NCBI GenBank assembly: GCA_964575455.1 | Contig: CAZNRX010000008.1 | Span: 23,491-87,490 of the forward strand | Origin: SKLM01 sp964575455 | GTDB taxonomy: Bacteria > Chloroflexota > Anaerolineae > B4-G1 | Length of the DNA: 64,000 nt | Reading direction: 5' to 3' | Shown: one piece after another, positions 8,080-16,038 of the stretch | Position numbering within the stretch: position 1 is the first letter of the stretch | Layout: every line of letters begins with the position of its first letter | Position numbers and translations under genes: made by a program | The notes under the pieces: model-generated | What the model saw: only the letters and a program-made list of their open reading frames with translations | Database searches by the model: none | What the model was told of the DNA's origin: nothing

Positions 8080-8115
8080 AGAGCCGCCAAGACGGTCAGG
8101 TGTCCTGGCGGCTCT
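8080..8115 (-). terminator. Terminator hairpin of the aldehyde:ferredoxin oxidoreductase gene
   Basis: AGAGCCGCCA pairs perfectly with TGGCGGCTCT, and three further pairs extend the stem inside one mismatch. Read on the minus strand it lies 18 bases after the stop codon and is followed by TCTTCGCATCTT. Nothing else was found in 7891-8079. Confidence 0.6.
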
Positions 8116-8132
8116 CTTGTCACAGTTGGTAA

Positions 8133-9878
8133 CTACGCCTCGCCGAACACCGCGTCCAGCGTCTCGTTCGGCACGTCCCACGTCACGTCGTGGGGCGGGA
8201 GCTTCTCGTACGTCATGAACTCCGGCATGCGGTCATCTGCTTCGGTAAAGCCGGCCGCCCGGTTGAAGGCCAGCTCCTTGTCTAGGATCTCCTGGCCGAT
8301 TCGCGTCACGTCGTCCCCAGTCCAGTCGGTGCCCAATACCCCGTTGCACTCCTCCACCATGCCCTCGAAGCCCTCCGCGATATCGAGGATGGCGAAGGCA
8401 ATGAACAGGCAGTGCCCCGAGGTATCAATGAACGCCGTCGTCTGCTGGAAGGCGCGCACCACGTCCGCCTTGTCCCGGTCGAACTGATCCAGGTCCCCGC
8501 CACAGGCCAGAATCTCCGGGGCGATGGTGTAGCCCGAGGTGTGGTCAGCGCCCATCGTGCTGATGGCGTAGGTCATCCCGATCCCCTTGATGCCGCGGGG
8601 CTCGTAGGCTGGCATAGCCTGGCCCTTGACCGTGGGCGAGCGCTCGTTGCCGAACGCGTTGGCCGTGAACTCCGTACCTTGACCCAGGATATGGCCCAGC
8701 GGCGTGCCCTCGCGGATGTCCTCGTCCAGCCACTTGATCGCTGTCTCCCCGTCGCCGAAATCCGCCAGCCCGGAGTCCATAGCCACGGCGATGGTGTCGC
8801 CGGCCTCGATGGTGTCCAGCCCCAGGTCGTTGCACAGCCAGGTCAGCTTGCCCACCGTGTCCAGATCGTCGATGCCGCAGTTAGCGCCCATCGCCCAGGT
8901 GGTCTCATACTCGATGCAGGAGACAATTTCCTCACCGTCCTCATCGTGCCAGGTGTTGGAGCACTGGATCACGCAGCCCGGGTGGCATCCGTGGTTGTAG
9001 AGCTCCTTGCCCAACCGCTCCTGATTACCCTCAAAGATCGCCTCGCCCGAGGTGGTCGCTGCGCCTTCGAACCGCCCCTCGCGGAAGTTGCGGGTGGGGT
9101 AGGCGCCGGCCTCGTTGACGATGTTGACCAGCACGGCCGTGCCATAGGTGTTCAGGCCACCCTTCGGCTTGGTGATGTCATGGCTGCGCAGCGCGTTCAA
9201 CATCTTCTTGCGCCCTTGATCGAAGAGCTCCTTGTCGGCGATCTCCACGCCTGGCGCGTCGCTGTCGTCGATGATGATGAACTTGAGGCCCTTGCTGCCC
9301 GCCACCGCGCCCAGGCCGCCCCGTCCGGAGTAGCGACTGGGTCGGTTATTCATATCGTTGAAGCAGAGGCCGGCCATCGTCATCTTCTGTTCACCGGCCA
9401 CGCCGATGGTCATCATCCCTACCCGATCGCCGAAGCGCTCGAACACCGATGGCGCCATGTCGTACAGACCCTTACCAGCGTAGTCATCGGCGTCGAAGAA
9501 CTCAACGCCGTCCTTGCTAATGTGCAGGCCCCACCAACCCTCCTCCTCGGGTCGGCCTTCGACCACGATGGCTTTGATGCCCAGCTTAGCGAGTTGCTGG
9601 GCCCACTTCGTGCCGGCGTTCGACTCCTTGATCGTGCCAGTGAGGGGCGACTTGCCGCCGACGGAGATCCGGCCTGACGTGGGAGCGACGGTGCCGGAAA
9701 GGATGCCTGGAGCGAAGACCAGCTTGTTGTTGGGCCCCAGGGGATGGCAGTTGGGATCTACCTCGTCGTAGATCATGCTGGATGTAAGGCCGCGACCTCC
9801 GAGGTGCTGGTACTTCTCAGGGACGTCCTCGTAGGTGGCGGTGCGGTCCGTCATGTTCACGCGGAGAATCTTGACCAT
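8133..9878 (-). CDS. aor: Tungsten-containing aldehyde:ferredoxin oxidoreductase family protein
   Basis: A 581-residue AOR-family enzyme, expected to oxidise aldehydes to acids, or run the reverse, with ferredoxin and a tungstopterin cofactor in the cytoplasm. The N-terminus MVKILRVNMTDRT and GGRGLTSSMIYDEVDP, then PLTGTIKESNAGTKWAQQL and RPSRYSGRGGLGAVAGSKGL, are hallmark pterin-binding segments. The cubane cysteines lie in GCHPGCVIQCSN (C-x3-C-x3-C), with a later Cys in TSGHCLFIAF. Length is typical (about 600). On the minus strand GGGGAGGT precedes the ATG. A MoaD/ThiS-like gene lies upstream in the same direction, an arrangement often seen with AOR. In a CO2-fixing anaerobe it could link acetate and acetaldehyde to ferredoxin; the substrate is not shown by sequence. 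Confidence 0.9.
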   Translation of the reverse strand: MVKILRVNMTDRTATYEDVPEKYQHLGGRGLTSSMIYDEVDPNCHPLGPNNKLVFAPGILSGTVAPTSGRISVGGKSPLTGTIKESNAGTKWAQQLAKLGIKAIVVEGRPEEEGWWGLHISKDGVEFFDADDYAGKGLYDMAPSVFERFGDRVGMMTIGVAGEQKMTMAGLCFNDMNNRPSRYSGRGGLGAVAGSKGLKFIIIDDSDAPGVEIADKELFDQGRKKMLNALRSHDITKPKGGLNTYGTAVLVNIVNEAGAYPTRNFREGRFEGAATTSGEAIFEGNQERLGKELYNHGCHPGCVIQCSNTWHDEDGEEIVSCIEYETTWAMGANCGIDDLDTVGKLTWLCNDLGLDTIEAGDTIAVAMDSGLADFGDGETAIKWLDEDIREGTPLGHILGQGTEFTANAFGNERSPTVKGQAMPAYEPRGIKGIGMTYAISTMGADHTSGYTIAPEILACGGDLDQFDRDKADVVRAFQQTTAFIDTSGHCLFIAFAILDIAEGFEGMVEECNGVLGTDWTGDDVTRIGQEILDKELAFNRAAGFTEADDRMPEFMTYEKLPPHDVTWDVPNETLDAVFGEA

Positions 9879-9930
9879 TTTCTTGGGTACCTCCCCTTAC
9901 TACTCTATCTCCTCCGACCAGATACGAAAG

Positions 9931-9983
9931 AAAGGAGGCCGGTCGGGCCTGACGTAACCGTCGAGGTCCGATGTGCCTCCTTT
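9931..9983 (-). promoter_or_regulatory. Attenuator-like stem-loop upstream of aor
   Basis: On the minus strand AAAGGAGGC (9983-9975) pairs with GCCTCCTTT (9939-9931), which is followed by CTTTC. The internal ~35 bases hold weaker pairings. It sits between the MoaD-like gene and aor and could limit read-through or expose the aor leader. I could not match it securely to a molybdenum or tungsten cofactor riboswitch. Confidence 0.35.
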
Positions 9984-10144
9984 GCAATCATGGCGGGCGC
10001 AGGGATCTCTACCTGCACCTTATCGCTCATCCGTCCTGATAAGGAACAAGACGAGTCGGAAGACTATGGCTTTGTCATGGAACCCTCTTATGGGTTCTTT
10101 GCTACCTCAATCCGTTTATACACCCGATTGAGCAGCGTGTCAAG

Positions 10145-10540
10145 CTATTCCTCCGGCTCGGTGTACGCGTGATGGATGCCGCGATCCTTCCTCTGGCGGA
10201 ACGTCTCTCGCAGCTCGTCCTCCATGCTGGCCCCAAAGCGATATTGGAACGGCCACATGCTGCGCCGATGCGATATACCGACCCGGTCACCGTCATGCAG
10301 CTCGACGCTCCGGTCGGCCTCGACGCCCGGCATCGCAGCCAGTTTCCCGTTGATGAACGTGATCCCTTTCTCCTCCGATGGAAGGCCCAGATGGTCGAGT
10401 AGGTCTTGCACCGTGCTTCCCTGTGGTAGCTTGAGGTGGAGCTCGGCATGAGCAATCCCCACCGTCCGCTCCAAGACGATGTCCTCGTTCACCTCTTCCG
10501 CGTAGCGGCAAATTGGTCCGTAGAGCCAGACCTCGATCAT
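10145..10540 (-). CDS. MoaD/ThiS-family beta-grasp protein associated with AOR
   Basis: A protein of about 131 residues from the preferred ATG at 10540 (MIEVWLYGPICRYAEE); longer frames reach 10639 but add an Arg/Glu-rich tail unlike the family. Residues LPQGSTVQDLLDHLGLPSEE, TFINGKLA and VELHDGDRVGI are the beta-grasp signature of MoaD, ThiS and sulfur carriers. Unlike true sulfur carriers it does not end in Gly-Gly: the fold is followed by about 40 residues (RRSMWPFQYRFG and a charged tail), so it may be a structural or cofactor-delivery partner of the adjacent AOR rather than a sulfur donor. GAGGAGG lies further upstream than usual on the minus strand, so the start is not certain. Confidence 0.7.
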   Translation of the reverse strand: MIEVWLYGPICRYAEEVNEDIVLERTVGIAHAELHLKLPQGSTVQDLLDHLGLPSEEKGITFINGKLAAMPGVEADRSVELHDGDRVGISHRRSMWPFQYRFGASMEDELRETFRQRKDRGIHHAYTEPEE

Positions 10541-10663
10541 GGTTCGCTTGCCCAACCGGCCCTCCTCTTCCATTCGTCTCTGGGTTTCCTCTCTTGGCCC
10601 AGGTGCAACGCACAGTAAGCTAACAACATCCAACACCAAGTGTGTCGCGCCGCTGCCCTTGGG

Positions 10664-13054
10664 TTAGCGCTGGACGATGTTAGCCACTGTGACGCCCTCG
10701 CCGCCCTCCCGATAGTCAGCGCCTTCGTAGCTGCTGACCAGGGGATGGTCGGCCAGGAACTCGCGCACGGCGCGCCGCAGCGCGCCCGTGCCCTTGCCGT
10801 GGATGATCCGTGCCTGGGACAGGCCTGCGCGCATAGCCTGATCCAGGTACTGATCCAGCCGCTTCAGCGTCTCGTCCACTGTGTGGCCTCGCAGGTCGAT
10901 GCTGCTGCCTGGCGACGATGGGGTCGCCACACTGACCTGGACGCCGCCCGAAGCTGGCTCCGACTCCTCTGCCTTCCGCGGCTCCAGCGCCGACAGGCTC
11001 ACCTGCGTGCGAACCCGTCCCACCTGCACCTCGGCTTCGCCGTCGTCCACCTTCAGAACCTCCCCTTTCGAGTTCAAGGGGCGCACCCAGACCGTGTCGC
11101 CGATGTCGATCGGTCTCTGCAGAGCCTCATCCAAGTGTTCGCTCACCTCAGGGGGCGGCGGCTTGCGGGGCTCCGCCTTGGGCATTTGCGCTTCCAGCGA
11201 CGCCAGCTTCTCCTCGACCGCCCCCACCGCTTTCACTGGCGCGGCGGCGGCCCTCAGGCGGCGTCGCAGCTGGCGCACCTCGGACTGGAGCATCTCCAGC
11301 GTCTCTTCCGCCTCCTCTCGGGCTTTCTGCAACACCTCCTCTCGCTCCTCCTCGATCGAGGCGAGGCGTTGGTGGAGCTCTCGGGCCGCCTGCTGGGCCT
11401 TGGTGCGCGCGGTGTGGGCGTCCTCCCTTTCCTGGGCTGTCGTCATTCGCAGGCGGTGGATGTCGTCCAGCATATCCTGGGTGCGCAGATCCTCCGCCGA
11501 GACCATCCGCCGTGCATCTTCGACGATCCCCTCGGGAAGGTTCAGTCTTCGAGCGATGGTCAGGGCGTTCGAGCGCCCCGGCAGTCCGATCGTCAGCTTG
11601 TAGGTCGGGCTGAGCGTATCCGTGTCGAACTCCACAGACCCATTGCGTACCCTGGGCGTCAGCTGGGCGTAGCTCTTGAGCTCCGGGTAGTGCGTGGCCA
11701 CGAACGTTGTTGAGCCTCGTTGGCGAAAGTGCTCCAGAAGGGCCCGCGCTAGCGCTGATCCCTCAGCCGGATCGGTGCCCGCGCCCAGCTCGTCCAGCAG
11801 CACCAGGCTGCGCCGCCCCGCTGCATTGAGGAAGAAGATGATGTTCGTCATGTGCGAGGAGAACGTGGAGAGGCTCTGCTCGATTGACTGCTCGTCGCCG
11901 ATGTCCGCGTAGACGCCCTCAAAGGGTGAGAGGGCAGAGCCTGCCTCGGCCGGGATGTGAAGCCCTGCCTGCGCCATAAGCGTCAGCAGGCCCACCGTCT
12001 TCAAACTGACCGTCTTGCCGCCTGTGTTGGGGCCAGTGATCACCAGCACGTGGGTCTCGTCGTCCAGGTCCATGTCGATGGGTACCACCTCCTCCGGATC
12101 GAGCAGGGGGTGGCGCGCGCCCAGCAGCCGGACCGTCGAGCCGGGATGGCTGTCCTTACGGTCGGCGAAGGCCTTAATCTCAGGTTTTGCGGCGTCGATG
12201 GCTTCGGCATACGTCGCCTTGGCGAACGCCAGGTCTAGCGTTGCCAGCGTCTCCACCGTTTCAGCGATCTCCTCGTCGTGCTTGCCGACTAGTTGCGTGA
12301 GCTCCGCCAGGATGCGCCGGATCTCCTCTTCCTCCTCCAGTTGGAGCTCGCGCCACTTGTTGTTCAGGTCAACGACGGAGAGCGGCTCGATGAAGAGCGT
12401 CACGCCCGAGGCTGAGCGGTCGTGGACGACCCCTCGGATCTTGTCTTTGTACTGAGCCTTGATGGGGATGACGTAGCGGCCCTCCCGCCGCGTGATGATC
12501 GTCTCCTGCAGGTAAGAGGCGTTGCGCGATGAGCTGATGATGTTGTTCAGCTTGTCCTGAATCCTGGCGTGGGCGATCTCCACCTCCCGGCGAATGCGAG
12601 CGAGCTCTGGGGAGGCTTTTTCCTGTATCTCTCCTCGCTCACCGATGCAGCGGCTGATCTCGTCGCTCAACGTCTTGCAGGGCCGAATGCGGCTCGCTAT
12701 CTGCGTCAGGTTGGGGAAGGGGCTCTCCAGCCGCTTCAGGGCCCGCTGCAGTCTCCTCCCGGCGTCGAGCGTGTCGCGCACGTTGAGCAGGTCCTGGGGG
12801 GCCAGGATCTGGCCTCGCTTTGCCTCGGCCACCAGCGGCCGTACGTCGTGCGCCCCGCCGACCGATGTGGCGGGCCTTTCCTCCAGGAGGGCGCGAGCCT
12901 CGCTAGTCGTCTCCAGCCGATGCCTGATCTCGGCTGGGTCTGTCGTCGGCTTGAGGGCCAGGGCCTTCTCCCTTCCGGCCGAGAAGCTGGCGTGCGTCGC
13001 GAGCTCTTGCAGGATCTTGGGGTATTCCAGCGTGGATAGATGTCGTTTATTCAC
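10664..13054 (-). CDS. mutS2: MutS2 family ATPase/endonuclease
   Basis: A 796-residue protein with the MutS2 layout: an N-terminal lever/clamp region, an ABC-type ATPase with Walker A GPNTGGKTVSLKTVGL and Walker B LVLLDELGAGTDPAEG, a long charged coiled coil (Glu/Arg/Gln rich, about 510-620), a KOW-like segment (DTVWVRPLNSKGEVLKV) and a C-terminal Smr nuclease domain marked by IDLRGHTVDE and HGKGTGALRRAV. MutS2 acts on branched DNA to restrain recombination and also rescues collided ribosomes in some bacteria. It overlaps the upstream CvpA-like gene by eight bases, which implies translational coupling, a pairing common in many bacteria. Confidence 0.95.
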   Translation of the reverse strand: MNKRHLSTLEYPKILQELATHASFSAGREKALALKPTTDPAEIRHRLETTSEARALLEERPATSVGGAHDVRPLVAEAKRGQILAPQDLLNVRDTLDAGRRLQRALKRLESPFPNLTQIASRIRPCKTLSDEISRCIGERGEIQEKASPELARIRREVEIAHARIQDKLNNIISSSRNASYLQETIITRREGRYVIPIKAQYKDKIRGVVHDRSASGVTLFIEPLSVVDLNNKWRELQLEEEEEIRRILAELTQLVGKHDEEIAETVETLATLDLAFAKATYAEAIDAAKPEIKAFADRKDSHPGSTVRLLGARHPLLDPEEVVPIDMDLDDETHVLVITGPNTGGKTVSLKTVGLLTLMAQAGLHIPAEAGSALSPFEGVYADIGDEQSIEQSLSTFSSHMTNIIFFLNAAGRRSLVLLDELGAGTDPAEGSALARALLEHFRQRGSTTFVATHYPELKSYAQLTPRVRNGSVEFDTDTLSPTYKLTIGLPGRSNALTIARRLNLPEGIVEDARRMVSAEDLRTQDMLDDIHRLRMTTAQEREDAHTARTKAQQAARELHQRLASIEEEREEVLQKAREEAEETLEMLQSEVRQLRRRLRAAAAPVKAVGAVEEKLASLEAQMPKAEPRKPPPPEVSEHLDEALQRPIDIGDTVWVRPLNSKGEVLKVDDGEAEVQVGRVRTQVSLSALEPRKAEESEPASGGVQVSVATPSSPGSSIDLRGHTVDETLKRLDQYLDQAMRAGLSQARIIHGKGTGALRRAVREFLADHPLVSSYEGADYREGGEGVTVANIVQR

Positions 13055-13724
13055 GTAAGCTCTGATCGTATGCGTAAATGGCCGGGGGGCGTCCCGAGTA
13101 CCAGAACGACTGCGCCTGATAGATCAGTTTCATCACCTGATTGAACTCTGGGCGAAGCGAGGCCCGGTTATGGGTGGCTCGTCCCGCTCTCCCGTAGCCG
13201 ATGCCATTGAACAGCAGCGTGGCGACAGCAATGCCGAGCGCCAGATAGATGAGTGTGCCGCCAATCCGATCTACAAAGCCCAGGAAGGGGATGTGTGTCT
13301 CTGGCAGGGAGGCCCGGAATAGCGACTCCAGGACGAGCCACAGTAGTATCGCCGCGAAGGCAAACGACACCGCCAGAGCGGAGGTGTCGACATTCCCCGC
13401 GGGGGGGCTGCTCAGACCGGCCCTGCCCAACACGTTGAGGAAGCTGCGCGAGTAGGGCGTCAGCACGTAGTAGAAGGTCCCCGCTATGGCCGTGGTCAGA
13501 TAGACCGCAATCGCCGTCAGCAGGCCGCGAATGATGTACTGCGTCGTGCCATAGGCGGCGAAGGCGGCGATGACGAACAACATCGCCATGTCCATGCCCC
13601 CCAGGTCGCGAGGCCCGTAGAAAAAGTAGAGCACGATGCCTATCGTGCTCAGCGTCGCGACGATCAGGGCTACGATCCCCTTGCTCTTAGTTGGTTTCTT
13701 CTCCGCCTTCTCTAGTAGCGTCAT
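13047..13724 (-). CDS. CvpA-like integral membrane protein
   Basis: A protein of about 225 residues from ATG 13724 (MTLLEKAEK), chosen because GGGAGGAGG precedes it; a start at 13745 is possible. At least five hydrophobic segments are visible: VALIVATLSTIGIVLYFFYG, DMAMLFVIAAFAAYGTTQYI, ITGLL-like RGLLTAIAVYLTTAIAG, LAVSFAFAAILLWLVLES and GGTLIYLALGIAVATLLF. The last two, with VDRIGGTLIY between them, resemble CvpA, whose gene commonly precedes mutS2. It lies in the cytoplasmic membrane. CvpA proteins are linked to envelope stress and colicin V export, but the molecular activity is unknown. Expression is probably from the promoter at 13832-13859, with mutS2 as the second gene. Confidence 0.65.
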   Translation of the reverse strand: MTLLEKAEKKPTKSKGIVALIVATLSTIGIVLYFFYGPRDLGGMDMAMLFVIAAFAAYGTTQYIIRGLLTAIAVYLTTAIAGTFYYVLTPYSRSFLNVLGRAGLSSPPAGNVDTSALAVSFAFAAILLWLVLESLFRASLPETHIPFLGFVDRIGGTLIYLALGIAVATLLFNGIGYGRAGRATHNRASLRPEFNQVMKLIYQAQSFWYSGRPPAIYAYDQSLRE

Positions 13725-13831
13725 ACGCCTCCTCCCGGTCGGCACTTCGGCCCTATGTGACTGCGCCCAGCGGGCTTCACGCGCTGGAGGCTGGCACCTC
13801 TGAATGAATCGCCATCAGTGGATCGAACTTT

Positions 13832-13859
13832 ACTATAACACAGGGTGGGTGGGTAGCAA
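13832..13859 (-). promoter_or_regulatory. Predicted promoter for the CvpA-like gene and mutS2
   Basis: On the minus strand TTGCTA (13859-13854) and TATAGT (13837-13832) are 16 bases apart, about 110 bases upstream of the CvpA-like start. Two mismatches to consensus in the -35 and one in the -10. Confidence 0.45.
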
Positions 13860-13953
13860 GTTGATCCCGTGTGCGCTGAGAGGCTGGTGAGGGTGGGGTG
13901 CAGGTGAGCGGGTCGGTTCGTTCGCCTGCCTCGCGCTGCATGTCAACGGAAAG

Positions 13954-13989
13954 GGGGCGGCCTGTCTCGTGTTGTGGACAGGCCACCCC
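13954..13989 (-). terminator. Intrinsic terminator after the first folD
   Basis: GGGGCGGCCTGTC pairs with GACAGGCCACCCC with one internal mismatch. On the minus strand the stem is followed by CTTTCC and lies about 50 bases beyond the folD stop, separating it from the CvpA-like unit. Confidence 0.65.
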
Positions 13990-14042
13990 TTCTCAAATCA
14001 GTCGCCGCATCAGACTGTCGCGGCGTTTCCTAGTCTACTGTG

Positions 14043-15020
14043 CTACGAAGCTGACGTCTCGCTACTGGGCTGGCTGGCCTCCTCGCCCAGGGGCGTGGGG
14101 CTGACGGCGACTGCGGAGACGCGGCTTGCCGTCCTGACGCCCAGGCGCGCCTGGCGCTGAGCAGCCGTCAGGGTGTTGCGCATCAGCATCGCGTTCGTCA
14201 TCGGGCCAGTGCCGCCGGGTACCGGGCTGATGGCGTCGGCGACCTCTTTGACGTTCTCGTAATCCACATCGCCGACCCACTCGCCGTCCATCTTCGTGAA
14301 GCCGAAGTCGAGAACGGTTGCGCCCTCCTTAACCATGTCCGTTGTGATCAGGTGCGCGACGCCGGTGACGCTGGCCAGAATGTCCGCTTCTTTCGTCATA
14401 TCGGCCAGGGGCTTCGTGTGCAGGTCGCAGACCGTTACGGTGGCCCAATGGCGCGTGAGGAGAAGCGAGAGCGGCTTGCCGATCAGGTTGCTGGCTCCTA
14501 CGATCACCGCTCGCTCCCCGTCGATGGTGACGTTGTGTCGCTTCAGCAGCTCCAGGCCGCCCAGGGGTGTGGCGGGTACGAAGTAGGGACCCACGTTCTG
14601 GGGCCTGTCGATGAAGGCCGCGCGGGCCAGCCGCCCGGCGTTCAGCGGGTGGGCACCGTCGATGTCCTTGCCCGGATCCAGCGCTTCGATCACCACCTGA
14701 GGGCGAATGCCCTCGGGCATCGGCTGCTGGATGATGACGCCGTTGACGCTCTCATCGTTGTTCAGCTTGCGAATAAGTCGCACCATCTCATCCTCAGTCG
14801 TGTCCGCTGGGCGGGTGTGTTCGACGTAGTTGATGCCGACCTTGTTGCACGTGCGCTCAATCATCCCTGCGTAGCTGACCGATGCGGGATCGCCGCCAGC
14901 GCGAACCAACGCCAGCGTCGGCTTGACGTCGTAGTCGGCCGCGTACGACCGCGCTTCCTGCTTGATCTCGTTCAAAATCTCCTTCGATACTTTCCGACCG
15001 TCTAGAATCTTGGCGCTCAT
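14043..15020 (-). CDS. folD: FolD-like methylene-THF dehydrogenase, cyclohydrolase Lys missing (paralogue 1)
   Basis: A 325-residue member of the FolD family, which interconverts 5,10-methylene-, methenyl- and 10-formyl-tetrahydrofolate. Family landmarks are present: MSAKILDGRKVSKEI, GVIIQQPMPEGI, GKDIDGAHPLNAGRL, the dinucleotide-site VGASNLIGKPLSLLL and SPVPGGTGPMTNAMLM. The active-site segment is DPASVSYAGMIERTC where E. coli has NPASQIYVASKRKAC: the Tyr is kept but the catalytic Lys is Ile. Gln and Asp of the site (IQQPMP, KDIDG) are kept. Lys mutants of characterised FolD-type enzymes lose cyclohydrolase but can keep dehydrogenase activity, so a dehydrogenase-only role is inferred. A 30-residue Ser/Ala/Arg-rich tail follows the normal end. 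GGAGG precedes the ATG. Confidence 0.88.
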   Translation of the reverse strand: MSAKILDGRKVSKEILNEIKQEARSYAADYDVKPTLALVRAGGDPASVSYAGMIERTCNKVGINYVEHTRPADTTEDEMVRLIRKLNNDESVNGVIIQQPMPEGIRPQVVIEALDPGKDIDGAHPLNAGRLARAAFIDRPQNVGPYFVPATPLGGLELLKRHNVTIDGERAVIVGASNLIGKPLSLLLTRHWATVTVCDLHTKPLADMTKEADILASVTGVAHLITTDMVKEGATVLDFGFTKMDGEWVGDVDYENVKEVADAISPVPGGTGPMTNAMLMRNTLTAAQRQARLGVRTASRVSAVAVSPTPLGEEASQPSSETSAS

Positions 15021-15363
15021 TTCTTCCTCCCTGGTGTCTATATAACTCGCGATATCTGCTTTAAGTTGCCTCTTTCTTAGCTTCGGCTATATCCTATCAT
15101 GCGAAACGATCTTTGTCATCGGCTAAAGTATCCATTTCCCTCCTGTGACTTACTCCTGCGAGAAACACGCAGGTATCCTGGGCGCCGCACGGCGAGTCTG
15201 CCTACTTCCTCTAGGGCTTTCTGTCTAGTCCTAAATAGGCAATATTGCGTAGGTCGACCCTACGATGTGTAGCTTAGTCATCGGCGTCATGAATAGGCTA
15301 GACTGCTTGCGCTGAAAATCGTAGGATGATATAATCGGTTCAGACAACGGAGGCGACAAAGAT
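15021..15363. other. Divergent regulatory region between folD paralogue 1 and the response regulator
   Basis: No gene is seen in these 343 bases. They hold the leaders of two divergent units. CGTAGG (15248-15253) and CCTACG (15259-15264) form an inverted repeat with a 5-base spacer, and CGTAGG recurs directly at 15320-15325, between the -35 and -10 of the rightward promoter, so these may be operator half-sites for one of the adjacent regulators. No clear minus-strand promoter could be fixed for folD. Confidence 0.45.
15307..15335 (+). promoter_or_regulatory. Predicted promoter of the response regulator/kinase operon
   Basis: TTGCGC (15307-15312) and a perfect TATAAT (15330-15335) have a 17-base spacer, 28 bases before ATG 15364. 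GGAGG at 15349-15353 is the ribosome site. Confidence 0.65.
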
Positions 15364-16038
15364 ATGGGTGTGGAGACCATAACAGTTCTCTTGGCTGATG
15401 ACCATGCGGTGGTTCGTCAGGGCACGCGGGAGCTGTTGGACCGTGAAGCAGGCATTGAAGTCGTCGCTGAAGCCAGCGACGGAAAAGAAGCGGTTCAGAA
15501 GGCGATCAAGGAACGGCCTGACGTCGTCGTGATGGACTTCGCGATGCCAGAGCTCAATGGTATCGAGGCGACGAGGCAGATCAAGGCCGTTGCCCCCGGC
15601 ATCGCCATCCTGGTGTTGACCGCCTACGACAGCAATCAGTACATCTTCGCCTTCTTGGAGGCCGGGGCTGCGGGCTACCTACTCAAGGATGTCCAGGTCG
15701 ATGAGCTAGTTGAAGCCATAAGGGCTGTGCACGCGGGGGAGTCCATGCTCCACCCGGCTATCGCTCGGAAGGTGATCAATCGCCTTGCCCAGCCTCAGGA
15801 GGAGGCGGGTATGATGCCGATGCCCCTGGATCAACTCACCGAGCGAGAGCTGGAGGTCCTCAAGATGGCTGCCAAGGGAATGTCGAATCGCGAGATTGCA
15901 CAGGAGCTGACCATAAGTGTTCGCACAGTGCAGACCCATCTGACCAACATCTTCAACAAGATGGGCGTTGGCTCCCGCACCGAAGCAGTGGTGCACGCGC
16001 TGCGTAAGAACTGGATCACATTGGAAGACACCTTATGA
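15364..16038 (+). CDS. NarL/FixJ-type response regulator with LuxR DNA-binding domain
   Basis: A 224-residue two-domain regulator. The receiver domain carries the acidic pocket LLADDH (Asp12/13) and phospho-acceptor Asp58 in VVVMDFAMPELNG; the switch Thr is in LVLTAYD and the Lys in YLLKDVQVDEL. The C-terminal HTH reads LTERELEVLKMAAKGMSNRE and on to SVRTVQTHLTNIFNKMG, a canonical LuxR type. It acts as a DNA-binding transcription factor when phosphorylated. Its stop overlaps the start of the histidine kinase gene by the ATGA arrangement, so the two are translationally coupled and form a cognate pair. Promoter and Shine-Dalgarno are visible just upstream. Targets are unknown, but folD genes lie on both sides. 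Confidence 0.93.
   Translation: MGVETITVLLADDHAVVRQGTRELLDREAGIEVVAEASDGKEAVQKAIKERPDVVVMDFAMPELNGIEATRQIKAVAPGIAILVLTAYDSNQYIFAFLEAGAAGYLLKDVQVDELVEAIRAVHAGESMLHPAIARKVINRLAQPQEEAGMMPMPLDQLTERELEVLKMAAKGMSNREIAQELTISVRTVQTHLTNIFNKMGVGSRTEAVVHALRKNWITLEDTL

Noticed and set aside
8412..9677. 421-residue plus-strand frame opposite the AOR gene
   Set aside because: It is an antisense shadow: the AOR frame has full family motifs, and this translation is Arg/His/Val-rich with no homology-like pattern. The same applies to other long antisense frames such as 6599-7732, 10640-11713 and 27830-29500.
9879..10144. Molybdenum/tungsten cofactor riboswitch upstream of aor
   Set aside because: A long-range stem with GGAGGC/GCCTCC exists, but I could not place the conserved core of the Moco RNA; kept only as an attenuator-like hairpin.
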